Shown here in pieces: positions 9,456 to 17,396 of a stretch of DNA of 64,000 nt; the first letter of the stretch is position 1, and each line of letters opens with the position of its first letter. Position numbers and translations under genes: made by a program. The notes below the pieces were generated by a model. That model worked only from the letters and a program-made list of their open reading frames with translations. It ran no database searches and was not told where the DNA came from. This DNA comes from Alphaproteobacteria bacterium. GTDB taxonomy: Bacteria; Pseudomonadota; Alphaproteobacteria; UBA7985; JAUIBT01. The stretch covers positions 1 through 64,000 of the forward strand of contig JAUIBT010000009.1 in the NCBI GenBank assembly GCA_030428255.1. Direction: 5' to 3'.

Positions 9456-10493
9456 CTAGGCCCGACGCAAGCGACGCGACAAAAGGTCAACATGTGCGAC
9501 CGGGGTCGGCGGAATGAGGCCATGCGAGAGGTTGAAAATCATCGGCCCATCGCTCCAAGCTTCCAGGATCTGTTCAGCCGCCCCCAGCATGGCATCACCG
9601 CCGGTGACGACCATTAGTGGGTCCAGGTTGCCTTGCAAGCAAACGTGGGGCTGCAGTTGCTCGCGGGCAAAGTCCAAGCCCACGGTATGGTCCAGCGACA
9701 GGGCGTCAAAGCACCCCATCTTGGCCAGCTTGACCGTGTTGGTCCCCACCTGCCGAGCAAAGGCGATGATCGGCACATGCGGATAGCGTTGCTTCAGGCT
9801 CTGTGCAATTTCGGCCATGGGCGCGAAAGACCAGCGCTCCTGGTGGGCTTCATCAAGCGTGCCTGCCCAGGAATCGAACAGCTGCACCACCTCGGCCCCG
9901 GCCTCGATCTGCGCCGACAGGTAGTCGATGGTTGCTTCCACCAAGCGATCCATCAAGCGGCCAAAACTCTTCGGATCGCCATAGGCCCACTGCTTGACCG
10001 TCTCGTAATTGCGCGACGAACGGCCTTCGACCATATAGGTCGCAACCGTCCAAGGCGCTCCGGCAAAGCCAATCAAGGCAGTGCCCTTGAAATCTTGCTC
10101 CAAGTCATTCGAGAGCCGCGTTACAACATCGAAGATCGGCGAGAGGCGCTGGATCATCGCAGAGCGATCATAAGCCTCTAAATCGTCGACTGAACGGATG
10201 GGCTCCAGCCTTGGGCCTTCGCCTTCTTCGAACCAGACCTTCTGGCCCAAACCCAAGGGCACGACCAGGATGTCTGAGAACAAGATCGCAGCATCCATAC
10301 CAAAGGCGCGCAGCGGTTGCTTGGTGACTTCAACGGCTTTTTCGACGTTGAAACAAAGATCTAAGAACCCACCGGCATCGGCTCGTACAGCGCGATATTC
10401 GGGCATATAGCGCCCGGCTTGGCGCATGAACCAGAAGGGTGGGCGATCGACATGTTGGCGCCTTAGAGCGCGGAGTAGAGCTTTTTCTTCCAT
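9456..10493 (-). CDS. hemE: Uroporphyrinogen decarboxylase HemE
   Basis: HemE decarboxylates the four acetate side chains of uroporphyrinogen III to give coproporphyrinogen III. The 345-aa protein begins MEEKALLRALRRQHVDRPP, followed by the signature PFWFMRQAGRYMPEYR. Later segments FSDILVVPLGLGQ, GFAGAPWTVATYM and FDSWAG are typical. The ATG at 10493 gives the standard N-terminus; the longer open frame does not look coding. In alphaproteobacteria this gene borders oriC, and a 630-bp gap follows here. Confidence 0.96.
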   Translation of the reverse strand: MEEKALLRALRRQHVDRPPFWFMRQAGRYMPEYRAVRADAGGFLDLCFNVEKAVEVTKQPLRAFGMDAAILFSDILVVPLGLGQKVWFEEGEGPRLEPIRSVDDLEAYDRSAMIQRLSPIFDVVTRLSNDLEQDFKGTALIGFAGAPWTVATYMVEGRSSRNYETVKQWAYGDPKSFGRLMDRLVEATIDYLSAQIEAGAEVVQLFDSWAGTLDEAHQERWSFAPMAEIAQSLKQRYPHVPIIAFARQVGTNTVKLAKMGCFDALSLDHTVGLDFAREQLQPHVCLQGNLDPLMVVTGGDAMLGAAEQILEAWSDGPMIFNLSHGLIPPTPVAHVDLLSRRLRRA

Positions 10494-11123
10494 GCCAAAC
10501 CAGTAGAAAGATTCTAAAAAATAAGAAAGTGTAGATGTGGTTGGGCGACAAAAAGGTTGAACATCTTTTCTTTTCCCGCGCTCATCCTTGACTCTATCCT
10601 GAGGCGAAGATTCCGCTTGGCGTTTGAATCCAATCAGGTTTCGCACGTCGCTGAGCCTGCGCTCCCAACCAGAGGTCTTGGCTTGCGCACATGGGCATGG
10701 TCTGTGTGGGACTCCGCCTGCTTATCCCAACGCGCGCACAGGCAAAATGCGACCAGGCCCCGGGCTTGTATGAGCTGTGCACAACACCCCCGGTTGCCCA
10801 CAGGCTGTTTACAGTTTTCCCGCAGTCTAATTTTCCCGTCGACCTTTGACCTTTCAGCCGGGTGAAGATCTGGTTTCTTGCTCCGCCCCGCAGCCAGCTG
10901 AAGCGCTATTTCCCGCAAGGCCTGCGATTTCCTTACATCTTGCGCGCATAGGTGTTTGCCCTCAAGGCCCGATTCCCGCATACAAGAAAACTCGCACAGG
11001 GCTGCCGCTGGGCACCATCCGAGGGCGTGTTGGTGCGCCAAGGCAAGGGACTGCGCGCCCTTTGCCCTCCGATGATCGTCAGGCGGCTACGCCCTATCCA
11101 TCTCTAGGCTTGGTTCTTGATCC
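10494..11123. other. oriC: Predicted replication origin (oriC) between hemE and the RP001-type regulator gene
   Basis: This is the largest gap in the left half of the window. It separates divergent gene blocks: everything left is on minus, everything right to 15 kb is on plus. hemE next to the DUF299 gene (RP001 homologue) is the origin context known from Caulobacter and Rickettsia. DnaA-box-like nonamers, none perfect, include TTGTGCACA on the minus strand (10776-10784), TTGCCCACA (10794-10802) and TTATCCCAA (10722-10730). An A/T-rich tract at 10511-10530 could be the unwinding element. The call rests mainly on synteny and strand switch. Confidence 0.7.
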
Positions 11124-11999
11124 ATGACGTTGCCCTTTCATATGCATTTGGTCTCCGATTCGACCGGTGAGACCATCAACACCGTCGCGAGAGCTTGCCT
11201 TGCTCAGTTCGAAGATGTCCAGGTCGAGCTGCATGTCTGGTCCCTGATCAAGTCGCCGACCCAGCTCAACGCGGTGATCGAGGCCATCCGCGTCTTGCCT
11301 GGCCCGGTGCTCTATACGGTTGTAGACGAAAACCTGCGCAAAGATTTGGAGAGCGCCTGCCGGCGCATGGGCACACCCTCAGTGCCGATCTTGGACCGGC
11401 CCATCGCCATGCTGTCGGCCTTCTTTGGGGTCGAGACCGTCGGCAAGCCCGGCCTGCAGCACGAATTGAGCCCGGAATATTTCCGCCGCATCGCCGCCAT
11501 GGATTTCGCCATGCGCTGTGACGATGGCCAGAGCGAAGATTTCTACCGCGAGGCCGATATCATCCTGGTCGGCGTGTCGCGCACCTCGAAAACCCCGACC
11601 TCGGTCATTTTGGCACAAAAGGGCATCAAGGCGGCCAATATACCTTTGGTTCCTGGCAGGCCGTTCAACGAGGCCTTGGTCAGCCTGAAGAAGCCGCTGT
11701 TTGTCGGTCTGATCAACGATCCGCGCAAGCTGTCCGAAGTGCGGCGCTCGCGTCTGGAGCATTTGGGTCAGATCCCTGCGACCGACTACGTGGATGTCGA
11801 GGCGATCCGCGAGGAGATCCGCGACGCGCGCCGCCTGTTCACCAAGTACCGCTGGCCGGTGATAGATGTCTCCCGCCGTTCGATTGAGGAGACCGCCGCC
11901 CAGGTGCTCAATCTTTATAACCGCCGCCAAGCCGAGCGCGCCGCTGAGGCTGCTACCGCCGAATCTCCGGCAAGCACGCCTTCGATAGAGCGTGCTTAA
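11124..11999 (+). CDS. ppsR: Bifunctional kinase/pyrophosphorylase regulator (DUF299, PDRP/PSRP type)
   Basis: The DUF299 family phosphorylates and dephosphorylates pyruvate phosphate dikinase or PEP synthase, controlling pyruvate-PEP interconversion. The 291-aa protein starts MTLPFHMHLVSDSTGET, a strong family signature. It has the P-loop-like VGVSRTSKTPTS near residue 153 and the segment IPLVPGRP. The final 25 residues are Ala/Glu/Ser-rich. Which of the two kinases it regulates cannot be told from this window. It is the first gene right of the predicted origin and is followed by maf after 35 bp. Confidence 0.93.
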   Translation: MTLPFHMHLVSDSTGETINTVARACLAQFEDVQVELHVWSLIKSPTQLNAVIEAIRVLPGPVLYTVVDENLRKDLESACRRMGTPSVPILDRPIAMLSAFFGVETVGKPGLQHELSPEYFRRIAAMDFAMRCDDGQSEDFYREADIILVGVSRTSKTPTSVILAQKGIKAANIPLVPGRPFNEALVSLKKPLFVGLINDPRKLSEVRRSRLEHLGQIPATDYVDVEAIREEIRDARRLFTKYRWPVIDVSRRSIEETAAQVLNLYNRRQAERAAEAATAESPASTPSIERA

Positions 12000-12034
12000 G
12001 TTTCTGTTTTCGTTAACTAAAAAAGCCCCATGCG

Positions 12035-12664
12035 ATGACCCAGGCCTCTTTCTTGCAGACCCCCGACGCAGCGCCGCTGGTTTTGGCGTCGGGGTCTGCC
12101 ATCCGGCGCGAGCTGTTGGCCAACGCAGGGCTCGACTTTGTGGTTGACCCTGCGCATGTCGATGAAGCGCTGGTCAAACAGGATCTGGCACGCGAAGGCG
12201 AGTCTGCCGAAGCGCTGGCCGAGACCCTGGCCGAGCTGAAAGCCCGCCAAGTGGCGTTGCGCCGCCCCGGTGCGCTGGTGCTGGGCTGTGATCAGGTTTT
12301 GGCCTGCGGCAAGGTCTTGTTCGATAAACCAGCGGACTTGGACCATGTGGTCGGTCACCTTCAGGCCCTGTCTGGCAAGACCCACAGCCTGCATTGTTCC
12401 TTAGTGTTGCAACAAGGCGAGCAGCGTATTTGGCATGTCAATCGGCGTGCGGATCTGACGATGCGCAAGCTCAGCCCCGAGTTTATTCAAGGCTATGTGG
12501 CAGCGGTGGGCCCACAGGTCATGACATCGGTTGGGGCCTATCAGCTTGAGGGCCTCGGCGCGCAGCTCTTTAGCCGCATCGAGGGTGACTATTTTACCAT
12601 CCTGGGGCTTCCCTTGCTGGATTTGCTGGACTTTCTACGTGCGCGAGGAGACCTGTTGGCATGA
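12035..12664 (+). CDS. maf: Maf-family nucleoside triphosphate pyrophosphatase
   Basis: Maf proteins hydrolyse non-canonical or modified NTPs to monophosphates. The 209-aa protein opens with LASGSAIRRELLANAGLDF, the family signature with the conserved Ser and Arg. It has LVLGCDQVLAC with the catalytic aspartate and the C-terminal SVGAYQLEGLGAQLF and GDYFTILGLPLLDLL. Its stop overlaps the aroE start by 4 bp, so the two are translationally coupled. Confidence 0.94.
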   Translation: MTQASFLQTPDAAPLVLASGSAIRRELLANAGLDFVVDPAHVDEALVKQDLAREGESAEALAETLAELKARQVALRRPGALVLGCDQVLACGKVLFDKPADLDHVVGHLQALSGKTHSLHCSLVLQQGEQRIWHVNRRADLTMRKLSPEFIQGYVAAVGPQVMTSVGAYQLEGLGAQLFSRIEGDYFTILGLPLLDLLDFLRARGDLLA

Positions 12665-13521
12665 TCAGCGGACACGCGACTTTGGCCGGGGTTATGGGCT
12701 GGCCGATTGCACACTCCAAGTCGCCGCAACTGCACGGCACCTGGTTGGCGCGCCATGGCATCGACGGCGCCTACTTGCCGCTGCCGGTTGACCCTAAGGA
12801 GTTGGCCACCGCTGTCGCGGGGCTAAAGGCGCTGGGTTTTGCTGGTTGGAACGTCACCATTCCCCACAAGCAGGCCATCGCACCCTTGTTGGACGGCTTG
12901 ACCCCCGAAGCTGAAGCCATAGGGGCGGTCAACACGGTCATTCGCCAGGACGACGGCCGCTATCTGGGCCACAACACCGACGGCTATGGCTTTATGGAGA
13001 ACCTGCGTCAGGCACAACCGGGCTTCGATTTTCAGGGCAAAACGGCGCTGTTGCTGGGCGCGGGCGGTGCCAGCCGCGCTGTGGTCCACGGTTTGCTGAG
13101 CGCGGGCCTTGCGCGACTGGTGATCGCCAACCGCAGCCTAGAGCGCGCTCAGGACCTAGCTGCCAGCTTCAACGCTTCTTTTTCCGATCGTCCGCAAGTG
13201 CCCTGCCAGGCGGTCGCTTGGACTAAGGCCAGCCAAGCCGCCGAGCAAGCCGAGCTGCTGATCAACTCCACCAGCTTGGGCATGGCGGGCAAGCCGCCAT
13301 TGACCCTCGACCTGGAGGCGCTGGCGACCAGCGCCTTGGTCACCGATCTGGTCTATAACCCGCTGGAAACCGAGCTGTTGGCTTGGGCGCGCGCGCGCGG
13401 CAACCCGGCGGTTGATGGCCTGGGCATGTTGCTCCACCAGGCCCGCGCGGCTTTCCAGGCTTGGTTCAAGACCGACGTGGTGGTGGACCAAGCCCTGCGC
13501 GATGCCGTGCTGGCGTCTTAG
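12661..13521 (+). CDS. aroE: Shikimate dehydrogenase AroE
   Basis: AroE reduces 3-dehydroshikimate to shikimate with NADPH. The 286-aa protein begins with the substrate motif MGWPIAHSKSPQLHG. The catalytic lysine is in NVTIPHKQAI near residue 68, the paired aspartate is in GHNTDGYGF, and the nucleotide-binding loop is LLLGAGGASRAVVHGL. It overlaps maf by 4 bp and precedes coaE by 15 bp. aroK and aroB are also in this window, at 32-33.7 kb. Confidence 0.96.
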   Translation: MISGHATLAGVMGWPIAHSKSPQLHGTWLARHGIDGAYLPLPVDPKELATAVAGLKALGFAGWNVTIPHKQAIAPLLDGLTPEAEAIGAVNTVIRQDDGRYLGHNTDGYGFMENLRQAQPGFDFQGKTALLLGAGGASRAVVHGLLSAGLARLVIANRSLERAQDLAASFNASFSDRPQVPCQAVAWTKASQAAEQAELLINSTSLGMAGKPPLTLDLEALATSALVTDLVYNPLETELLAWARARGNPAVDGLGMLLHQARAAFQAWFKTDVVVDQALRDAVLAS

Positions 13522-13536
13522 ACAGGAGCGGTCCGC

Positions 13537-14217
13537 ATGAAGATCATCGGCATCACAGGCTCGATCGCGATGGGCAAGTCTACCGCCTCGGCCATGCTGG
13601 CGCGCATGGGCTGCCCGGTTCACAACGCCGATGCTGTGGTCCACAGACTGATGGCGCGCGGCGGTGCAGCGGTTGCGCCCGTCGCCGCGTTGTTTCCTGG
13701 CACACTGCAAGATGGAGCCATCCACCGCCCCAGCCTGCGCCAAGCCGTGTTGGGCAAACCCGAGCAGTTGGCGCGCTTGGAAGCTGTCGTCCATCCGCTG
13801 GTGCATCGCGCGTTGAAGCGGTTTTTGCTCGATCACCAGCGTGTGGGTCGCCCGGCAGTGGTGATCGACGTGCCACTGTTGTTTGAAACCGGCGGTGATA
13901 CGCGCTGCGATTTGGTGTTGGTGGTGGACTGCTCGCCAGCGGTGCAGCAACAGCGCTTTCTGGCTCGGCCAGGGGCCAAGCTGGAGACCCTGCAAGCCAT
14001 CCGCGCCCACCAAATGCCCCAGGCCGAAAAGCGCCGCAAGGCTGACCGCATCATTCCCACCGGCGCCGGCCGCGCCGCCACCTGGCAGGCTTTGGCCGCT
14101 GCCCGCCGTGCGCTGGTGTCTGCGGACTGGAGCCGCCCGCCAGTCTGGCCGATCCAAGCCTACAAAAACCCCTCGTTTCGCGGTGCCTTGCACGGCCCGC
14201 ACCTGGCCGGACTGTAG
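13537..14217 (+). CDS. coaE: Dephospho-CoA kinase CoaE
   Basis: CoaE phosphorylates dephospho-CoA in the last step of CoA synthesis. The 226-aa protein starts MKIIGITGSIAMGKST, whose P-loop is GSIAMGKST. PLLFETGGDTRCDLVLVVDC and the CoA-binding lid QMPQAEKRRKADRIIPT follow. About 25 residues at the C-terminus, after RAALVSADW, extend beyond the core. It lies between aroE and dnaQ, the conserved order in alphaproteobacteria. Confidence 0.94.
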   Translation: MKIIGITGSIAMGKSTASAMLARMGCPVHNADAVVHRLMARGGAAVAPVAALFPGTLQDGAIHRPSLRQAVLGKPEQLARLEAVVHPLVHRALKRFLLDHQRVGRPAVVIDVPLLFETGGDTRCDLVLVVDCSPAVQQQRFLARPGAKLETLQAIRAHQMPQAEKRRKADRIIPTGAGRAATWQALAAARRALVSADWSRPPVWPIQAYKNPSFRGALHGPHLAGL

Positions 14218-14241
14218 GCCCCTTGTTCTGGAGATCCCCGC

Positions 14242-15000
14242 ATGATCCGTGAAATCGTTCTTGATACCGAGACCACGGGCTTCAAGCCCAGTGAAGGCCA
14301 CCGCATCGTCGAGATCGGCTGCATCGAGCTGATCAACCACGTTGCGACCGGCGAACATTTCCACGTCTATTTGGACCCCGAGCGTGACATGCCCGAGGAG
14401 GCCGCCCGCGTCCATGGCCTGACCATGGATTTTCTGGCCGGTAAGCCCAAATTCCACGAAAAGGCACAGGAGTTCCTTAATTTTATTCAAGACTCGACGC
14501 TGGTGATCCACAACGCCGAGTTCGATATGACCTTCTTGAATGCCGAGCTGATCGCGGCAGGTTTTGAGGCGTTGCCCATGTCGCGCGCGCTGGACACTCT
14601 GCCGCTGGCCCGGCGCAAGTTCCCGGGGGCGTCGGCGAGCTTGGATGCCCTGTGTCGCCGATTTGAGGTCGATAACTCTAACCGCGAGCTGCACGGGGCT
14701 TTGTTGGACTCCGAGCTGTTGGCCGAGGTCTACTTGCACCTGATTGGCGGTCGCCAGCCCGAGCTGATGGCGGCCCTGGCTGCCGGGGCTGACAAGACTG
14801 ATGCCCGCGCCAAGACCGCTGAACCTGAAGGCGGCGACCTGTCGGCTCTGCTGGATCGCGGCCGCCAGGGACAAGCGCGCCCGCCGCGCGCGTTTCCCGC
14901 CTCGCCCGAGGAGCTGGCCGCCCATCGCGCCTTCCTCTCTGAGTTGAAAGACCCGATCTGGCTCAAGCTGTGGGGCCAAAGCGAAGAGGCACAGGGTTGA
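14242..15000 (+). CDS. dnaQ: DNA polymerase III epsilon subunit (3'-5' proofreading exonuclease)
   Basis: DnaQ proofreads for the replicative polymerase. The 252-aa protein has the DEDDh exonuclease motifs: LDTETTGF (ExoI), [11 protein letters not shown] (ExoII) and [15 protein letters not shown] (ExoIII, with His and Asp). Residues from about 184 to 252 form a flexible Ala/Glu/Pro-rich tail ending [16 protein letters not shown]. The last 207 bp, from 14794, are duplicated 1,445 bp downstream; the copy is identical from 14866 on. The catalytic domain itself is unique and intact. Confidence 0.95.
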   Translation: MIREIVLDTETTGFKPSEGHRIVEIGCIELINHVATGEHFHVYLDPERDMPEEAARVHGLTMDFLAGKPKFHEKAQEFLNFIQDSTLVIHNAEFDMTFLNAELIAAGFEALPMSRALDTLPLARRKFPGASASLDALCRRFEVDNSNRELHGALLDSELLAEVYLHLIGGRQPELMAALAAGADKTDARAKTAEPEGGDLSALLDRGRQGQARPPRAFPASPEELAAHRAFLSELKDPIWLKLWGQSEEAQG

Positions 15001-15039
15001 GCGGCTAGGGCTGAGCGGCTAGGGTTGAGCGCTTTGGGC
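14998..15039. repeat. 14-bp tandem repeat at the dnaQ stop codon (3 copies)
   Basis: Three consecutive 14-bp units of the form TGAGCGGCTAGGGC begin at the dnaQ stop. The second differs in one base and the third in three. The same block recurs in repeat copy B at 16443-16484. Confidence 0.85.
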
Positions 15040-15101
15040 TGAGGTCAGGCGTGGTGTCGCCACCCTTACAGCGAGCAAAACAGATGAGGCGCAATTAAAG
15101 C

Positions 15102-15128
15102 TTGCATGGTTTGTTCTGATGCTATAAA
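15102..15128 (+). promoter_or_regulatory. Possible sigma70-type promoter for the cassette peptide
   Basis: TTGCAT (15102-15107) and TATAAA (15123-15128) lie in an A/T-rich stretch 80-110 bp before the peptide start, but the spacer is only 15 bp. The identical region precedes the second peptide at 16547-16573, so both would be expressed alike. Confidence 0.35.
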
Positions 15129-15194
15129 ACATAACGCGAACATAGATCGCTGTCAGGTGATCATCGAACGACAACTAGAACAAGGCAATGTAGT

Positions 15195-15201
15195 AAAAGG
15201 A
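15195..15201 (+). promoter_or_regulatory. Ribosome-binding site of the first cassette peptide
   Basis: AAAAGGA lies 8 bases before the ATG at 15210. The same site precedes the second peptide at 16640-16646, within the perfect repeat. It supports real translation of this short gene. Confidence 0.7.
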
Positions 15202-15209
15202 CATACGCC

Positions 15210-15827
15210 ATGTCTTATACAACCCTAACAACAGCTAATCCCAGTTTTTCTAGTCACCAATCTTTTGGCCACCAAAGGCGACATCGCCGTCCAGGATCGT
15301 TTCCCCCCGGCGCGCTGCAAAGATTTCTGGATGTGCCAGCACCACCAAAAATCACACCCCATTCCTGGCGTTCGCGGCACCCTGAGCGCTCAATCCCAGC
15401 GCCCAAACCACCCTTACCGCTCCGGCAAATTATTCCAGCTAAGCAGTTTGTACCCAATCCAAAGGGTTTCCGGCAGGACCTGCGATATATGACACGCCAG
15501 CAAACCGACTACCCCTTTTCAGCAACCAACAATTATGGACTGAGCGGCGAGTATCGCACCTTGGCATCGCCAAAGCCCAAATCTACGCAGAGACCGTGGG
15601 GGACAGTTCATGTTCCGATAACCGACTGCAACAGGCAGGATCTAAAAAAAGCCATAGTGGCCGGCGCCGTATCCGGCGCGCTGCGCGGTGCACTTCTTGG
15701 CGGTACCGCGGGTTCCGCGATCGCGGGCGCCGGCGCTGCACCTGGTGCCGCAAGCGGATATGTGGGTGGAGCACTTACTGGAGCAGCCTTGGGCGCAGCG
15801 GGATACAGCGCATCTTGCATCTTATAG
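15210..15827 (+). CDS. Cassette 1: glycine-zipper peptide with shared 65-aa leader (microcin-like toxin candidate)
   Basis: I recognise no named family in this 205-aa protein. Residues 1-65 are Pro/Arg/His/Ser-rich and identical to those of the peptide at 16655; residues 66-139 are unique and polar. From Cys140 a hydrophobic module runs to the end with many GxxxG/AxxxG spacings (VAGAVSGALRGALLGG, central AAPG, YVGGALTGAALGAAGY) and ends SASCIL. Cys140 and Cys203 are separated by 62 residues, exactly as in cassette 2, so a disulfide is possible. There is no Sec signal and no double-glycine leader. A two-helix membrane protein follows. A class II microcin-like role is inference; a membrane-inserting envelope protein is the alternative. 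Confidence 0.75.
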   Translation: MSYTTLTTANPSFSSHQSFGHQRRHRRPGSFPPGALQRFLDVPAPPKITPHSWRSRHPERSIPAPKPPLPLRQIIPAKQFVPNPKGFRQDLRYMTRQQTDYPFSATNNYGLSGEYRTLASPKPKSTQRPWGTVHVPITDCNRQDLKKAIVAGAVSGALRGALLGGTAGSAIAGAGAAPGAASGYVGGALTGAALGAAGYSASCIL

Positions 15828-15931
15828 AATGACGATTCGGGCATTCTGCCATTGTCAGGATGCCCCTATGCCGCTGGGATCGGTTTTGACCCTCGCTCAA
15901 GATCAGCCGGGGTTAGTCAACAACGGAGAGT

Positions 15932-15937
15932 AGGAGG
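15932..15937 (+). promoter_or_regulatory. Strong ribosome-binding site deciding the GTG start of the cassette 1 membrane protein
   Basis: AGGAGG lies 9 bases before the GTG at 15947. It is a near-perfect Shine-Dalgarno sequence, supporting this 66-aa gene and its non-ATG start. Confidence 0.8.
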
Positions 15938-15946
15938 GTATCGTCT

Positions 15947-16147
15947 GTGGGACGGTCAGAAGTGCGTGAGGCTCTTTTATTTGCGGTCTGGATGACCATT
16001 GGAATGGCAATTACTTTCTATTTCATATTCGAAGATATAAGTTGGTACCGCTTATTACTAAAATCGATAGTAAATTTTGTAATTGCCATTGTGATTTCTC
16101 TTGGGCAGCAGGCACTCGCCAGACATTTTCGTAATAAACAAGGATAG
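15947..16147 (+). CDS. Cassette 1: small two-helix membrane protein (immunity candidate)
   Basis: This is a 66-aa protein with a GTG start behind a strong AGGAGG site. Helix 1 covers about residues 9-28, then an acidic turn (FEDISWY), helix 2 about 37-54 (LLLKSIVNFVIAIVISL) and a basic tail (RHFRNKQG). It lies 119 bp after the glycine-zipper peptide. A similar protein follows cassette 2, with a shared W-x-(R/K)-x3-(K/E)-S segment at the second helix. Size and topology resemble microcin immunity proteins such as MchI; immunity is inferred from pairing. The gene is much A/T-richer than its housekeeping neighbours. Confidence 0.75.
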   Translation: MGRSEVREALLFAVWMTIGMAITFYFIFEDISWYRLLLKSIVNFVIAIVISLGQQALARHFRNKQG

Positions 16148-16238
16148 CAATATATGCCGTAGCGAAGCGTAGCGCTCGGCGGCAAAGAACAGTGTCGCTG
16201 TGATCGTGCGCCTGGCATCGGGTTTGCCCCAGTCTGCA

Positions 16239-16445
16239 AAGACCGATGCCCGCGCCAAGACCACTGAGCCTGAAGGCGGCGACTTGTCGGCTCTGCTGGA
16301 TCGCAGCTGCCAGGGACAAGCGCGCCCGCCGCGCGCGTTTCCCGCCTCGCCCGAGGAGCTGGCCGCCCATCGCGCCTTCCTCTCTGAGTTGAAAGACCCG
16401 ATCTGGCTCAAGCTGTGGGGCCAAAGCGAAGAGGCACAGGGTTGA
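16239..16445 (+). pseudogene. Duplicated 3' fragment of dnaQ
   Basis: These 207 bp repeat the last 69 codons including the stop of dnaQ without the exonuclease domain. Six substitutions occur in the first 72 bp, three of them changing residues (A to T, G to S, R to C); the rest is identical to dnaQ. An ATG at 16200 opens a frame through it, but the protein would have no catalytic motif. It is a passenger of the cassette duplication. Confidence 0.93.
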
Positions 16446-16484
16446 GCGGCTAGGGCTGAGCGGCTAGGGTTGAGCGCTTTGGGC
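16443..16484. repeat. 14-bp tandem repeat, second copy
   Basis: This is the same three 14-bp units as at 14998-15039, carried within the perfect part of direct repeat copy B. Confidence 0.85.
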
Positions 16485-16654
16485 TGAGGTCAGGCGTGGT
16501 GTCGCCACCCTTACAGCGAGCAAAACAGATGAGGCGCAATTAAAGCTTGCATGGTTTGTTCTGATGCTATAAAACATAACGCGAACATAGATCGCTGTCA
16601 GGTGATCATCGAACGACAACTAGAACAAGGCAATGTAGTAAAAGGACATACGCC

Positions 16655-17239
16655 ATGTCTTATACAACCCTAACAACAGCTAATCCCAGTTTTTCTAGTC
16701 ACCAATCTTTTGGCCACCAAAGGCGACATCGCCGTCCAGGATCGTTTCCCCCCGGCGCGCTGCAAAGATTTCTGGATGTGCCAGCACCACCAAAAATCAC
16801 ACCCCATTCCTGGCGTTCGCGGCACCCTGAGCGCTCAATCCCAGCGCCCCGACAGAATTCAGAACCACGCGTGGTGACGACCCGGCGCTACGCGCAGGGC
16901 CAGGTCCGACGCGGCCCAGGCTACCCCGAGGGCGGCCCGACCCCGGCGACGGCCTATTCGGTGAACCAGGGGCGCTACTCTGTGCCATTTTCGACCACCG
17001 GCTCTATTCGGCCTGCTTACAATTTTGATACCAGCGGGTGTAATTGGCACGACTTTGCAAACTCCACCGTCGGGAAAACTGTGGAAGGGGCAGTAACAGG
17101 AGCTGTTACCGGCGGCATAACTGGAGCTTCGGCTGCAGGAGGAGGAGCGGTCCCCGGAGCCGCGATGGGCGCGCTCGCGGGAGCGGGCATTGGTGCGCTT
17201 GGCAGTAGCGCTTACTATGGTGCGAGCTGCTGGTGGTAA
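16655..17239 (+). CDS. Cassette 2: glycine-zipper peptide with the same leader (microcin-like toxin candidate)
   Basis: This is a 194-aa protein. Residues 1-65 are identical, also at DNA level, to cassette 1. Residues 66-128 are unrelated to cassette 1, rich in Arg, Gly and Tyr. The last 66 residues form a glycine-zipper module beginning CNWHDF, with VEGAVTGAVTGGITGA, central AVPG and GALAGAGIGALG, and ending GASCWW. Cys129 and Cys192 have the same 62-residue spacing and the same two residues after the last Cys as in cassette 1. The start and ribosome-binding site lie in the repeat. The toxin role is inferred. Confidence 0.75.
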   Translation: MSYTTLTTANPSFSSHQSFGHQRRHRRPGSFPPGALQRFLDVPAPPKITPHSWRSRHPERSIPAPRQNSEPRVVTTRRYAQGQVRRGPGYPEGGPTPATAYSVNQGRYSVPFSTTGSIRPAYNFDTSGCNWHDFANSTVGKTVEGAVTGAVTGGITGASAAGGGAVPGAAMGALAGAGIGALGSSAYYGASCWW

Positions 17240-17396
17240 GATCGATGGTGCTGCAAATATCGGTGGATGATTGCGGCACCAAATCTAATTATGCCATATT
17301 AAATAGTTGATATAGCCAGCGATCAAAGCTCACTGAGTAAATACATAAATCAACTGTTTATTAATATGATCTGAGTGTAAATCGAGAAAATACAAA

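Larger units (their letters stand above)
14794..15404. repeat. Direct repeat copy A (dnaQ 3' end, intergenic region, toxin leader)
   Basis: This segment pairs with 16239-16849 at a constant offset of 1,445 bp. The first 72 bp differ at six positions; the next 539 bp (14866-15404) are identical. It contains the dnaQ tail and stop, the 14-bp tandem repeats, the upstream region and ribosome-binding site of the cassette peptide, and its first 65 codons. Identity stops exactly at the end of codon 65. Confidence 0.97.
16239..16849. repeat. Direct repeat copy B
   Basis: This is the partner of 14794-15404. The perfect part is 16311-16849 (539 bp). To the left it ends in a diverged 72-bp zone. To the right it stops after codon 65 of the second peptide, where the two genes become unrelated. 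Recombination between the copies would delete cassette 1 and join dnaQ and the leader to the cassette 2 core. Confidence 0.97.

Noticed and set aside
13156-14979. A 607-codon open frame on the minus strand across aroE, coaE and dnaQ
   Set aside because: It is antisense to three well-supported genes. Its translation is low-complexity (Gln/Arg/Gly/Ala-rich) with no domain, as expected from reversed high-GC codons.
15210-15404. Sec signal peptide or double-glycine leader on the cassette peptides
   Set aside because: The first 65 residues have no hydrophobic core and no GG, GA or GS cleavage pattern at a suitable place. The export route remains unknown.
16200-16445. An 81-codon frame read as a separate gene
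   Set aside because: Its sequence from residue 14 onward is the duplicated DnaQ tail without the exonuclease domain; treated as a pseudogene fragment.
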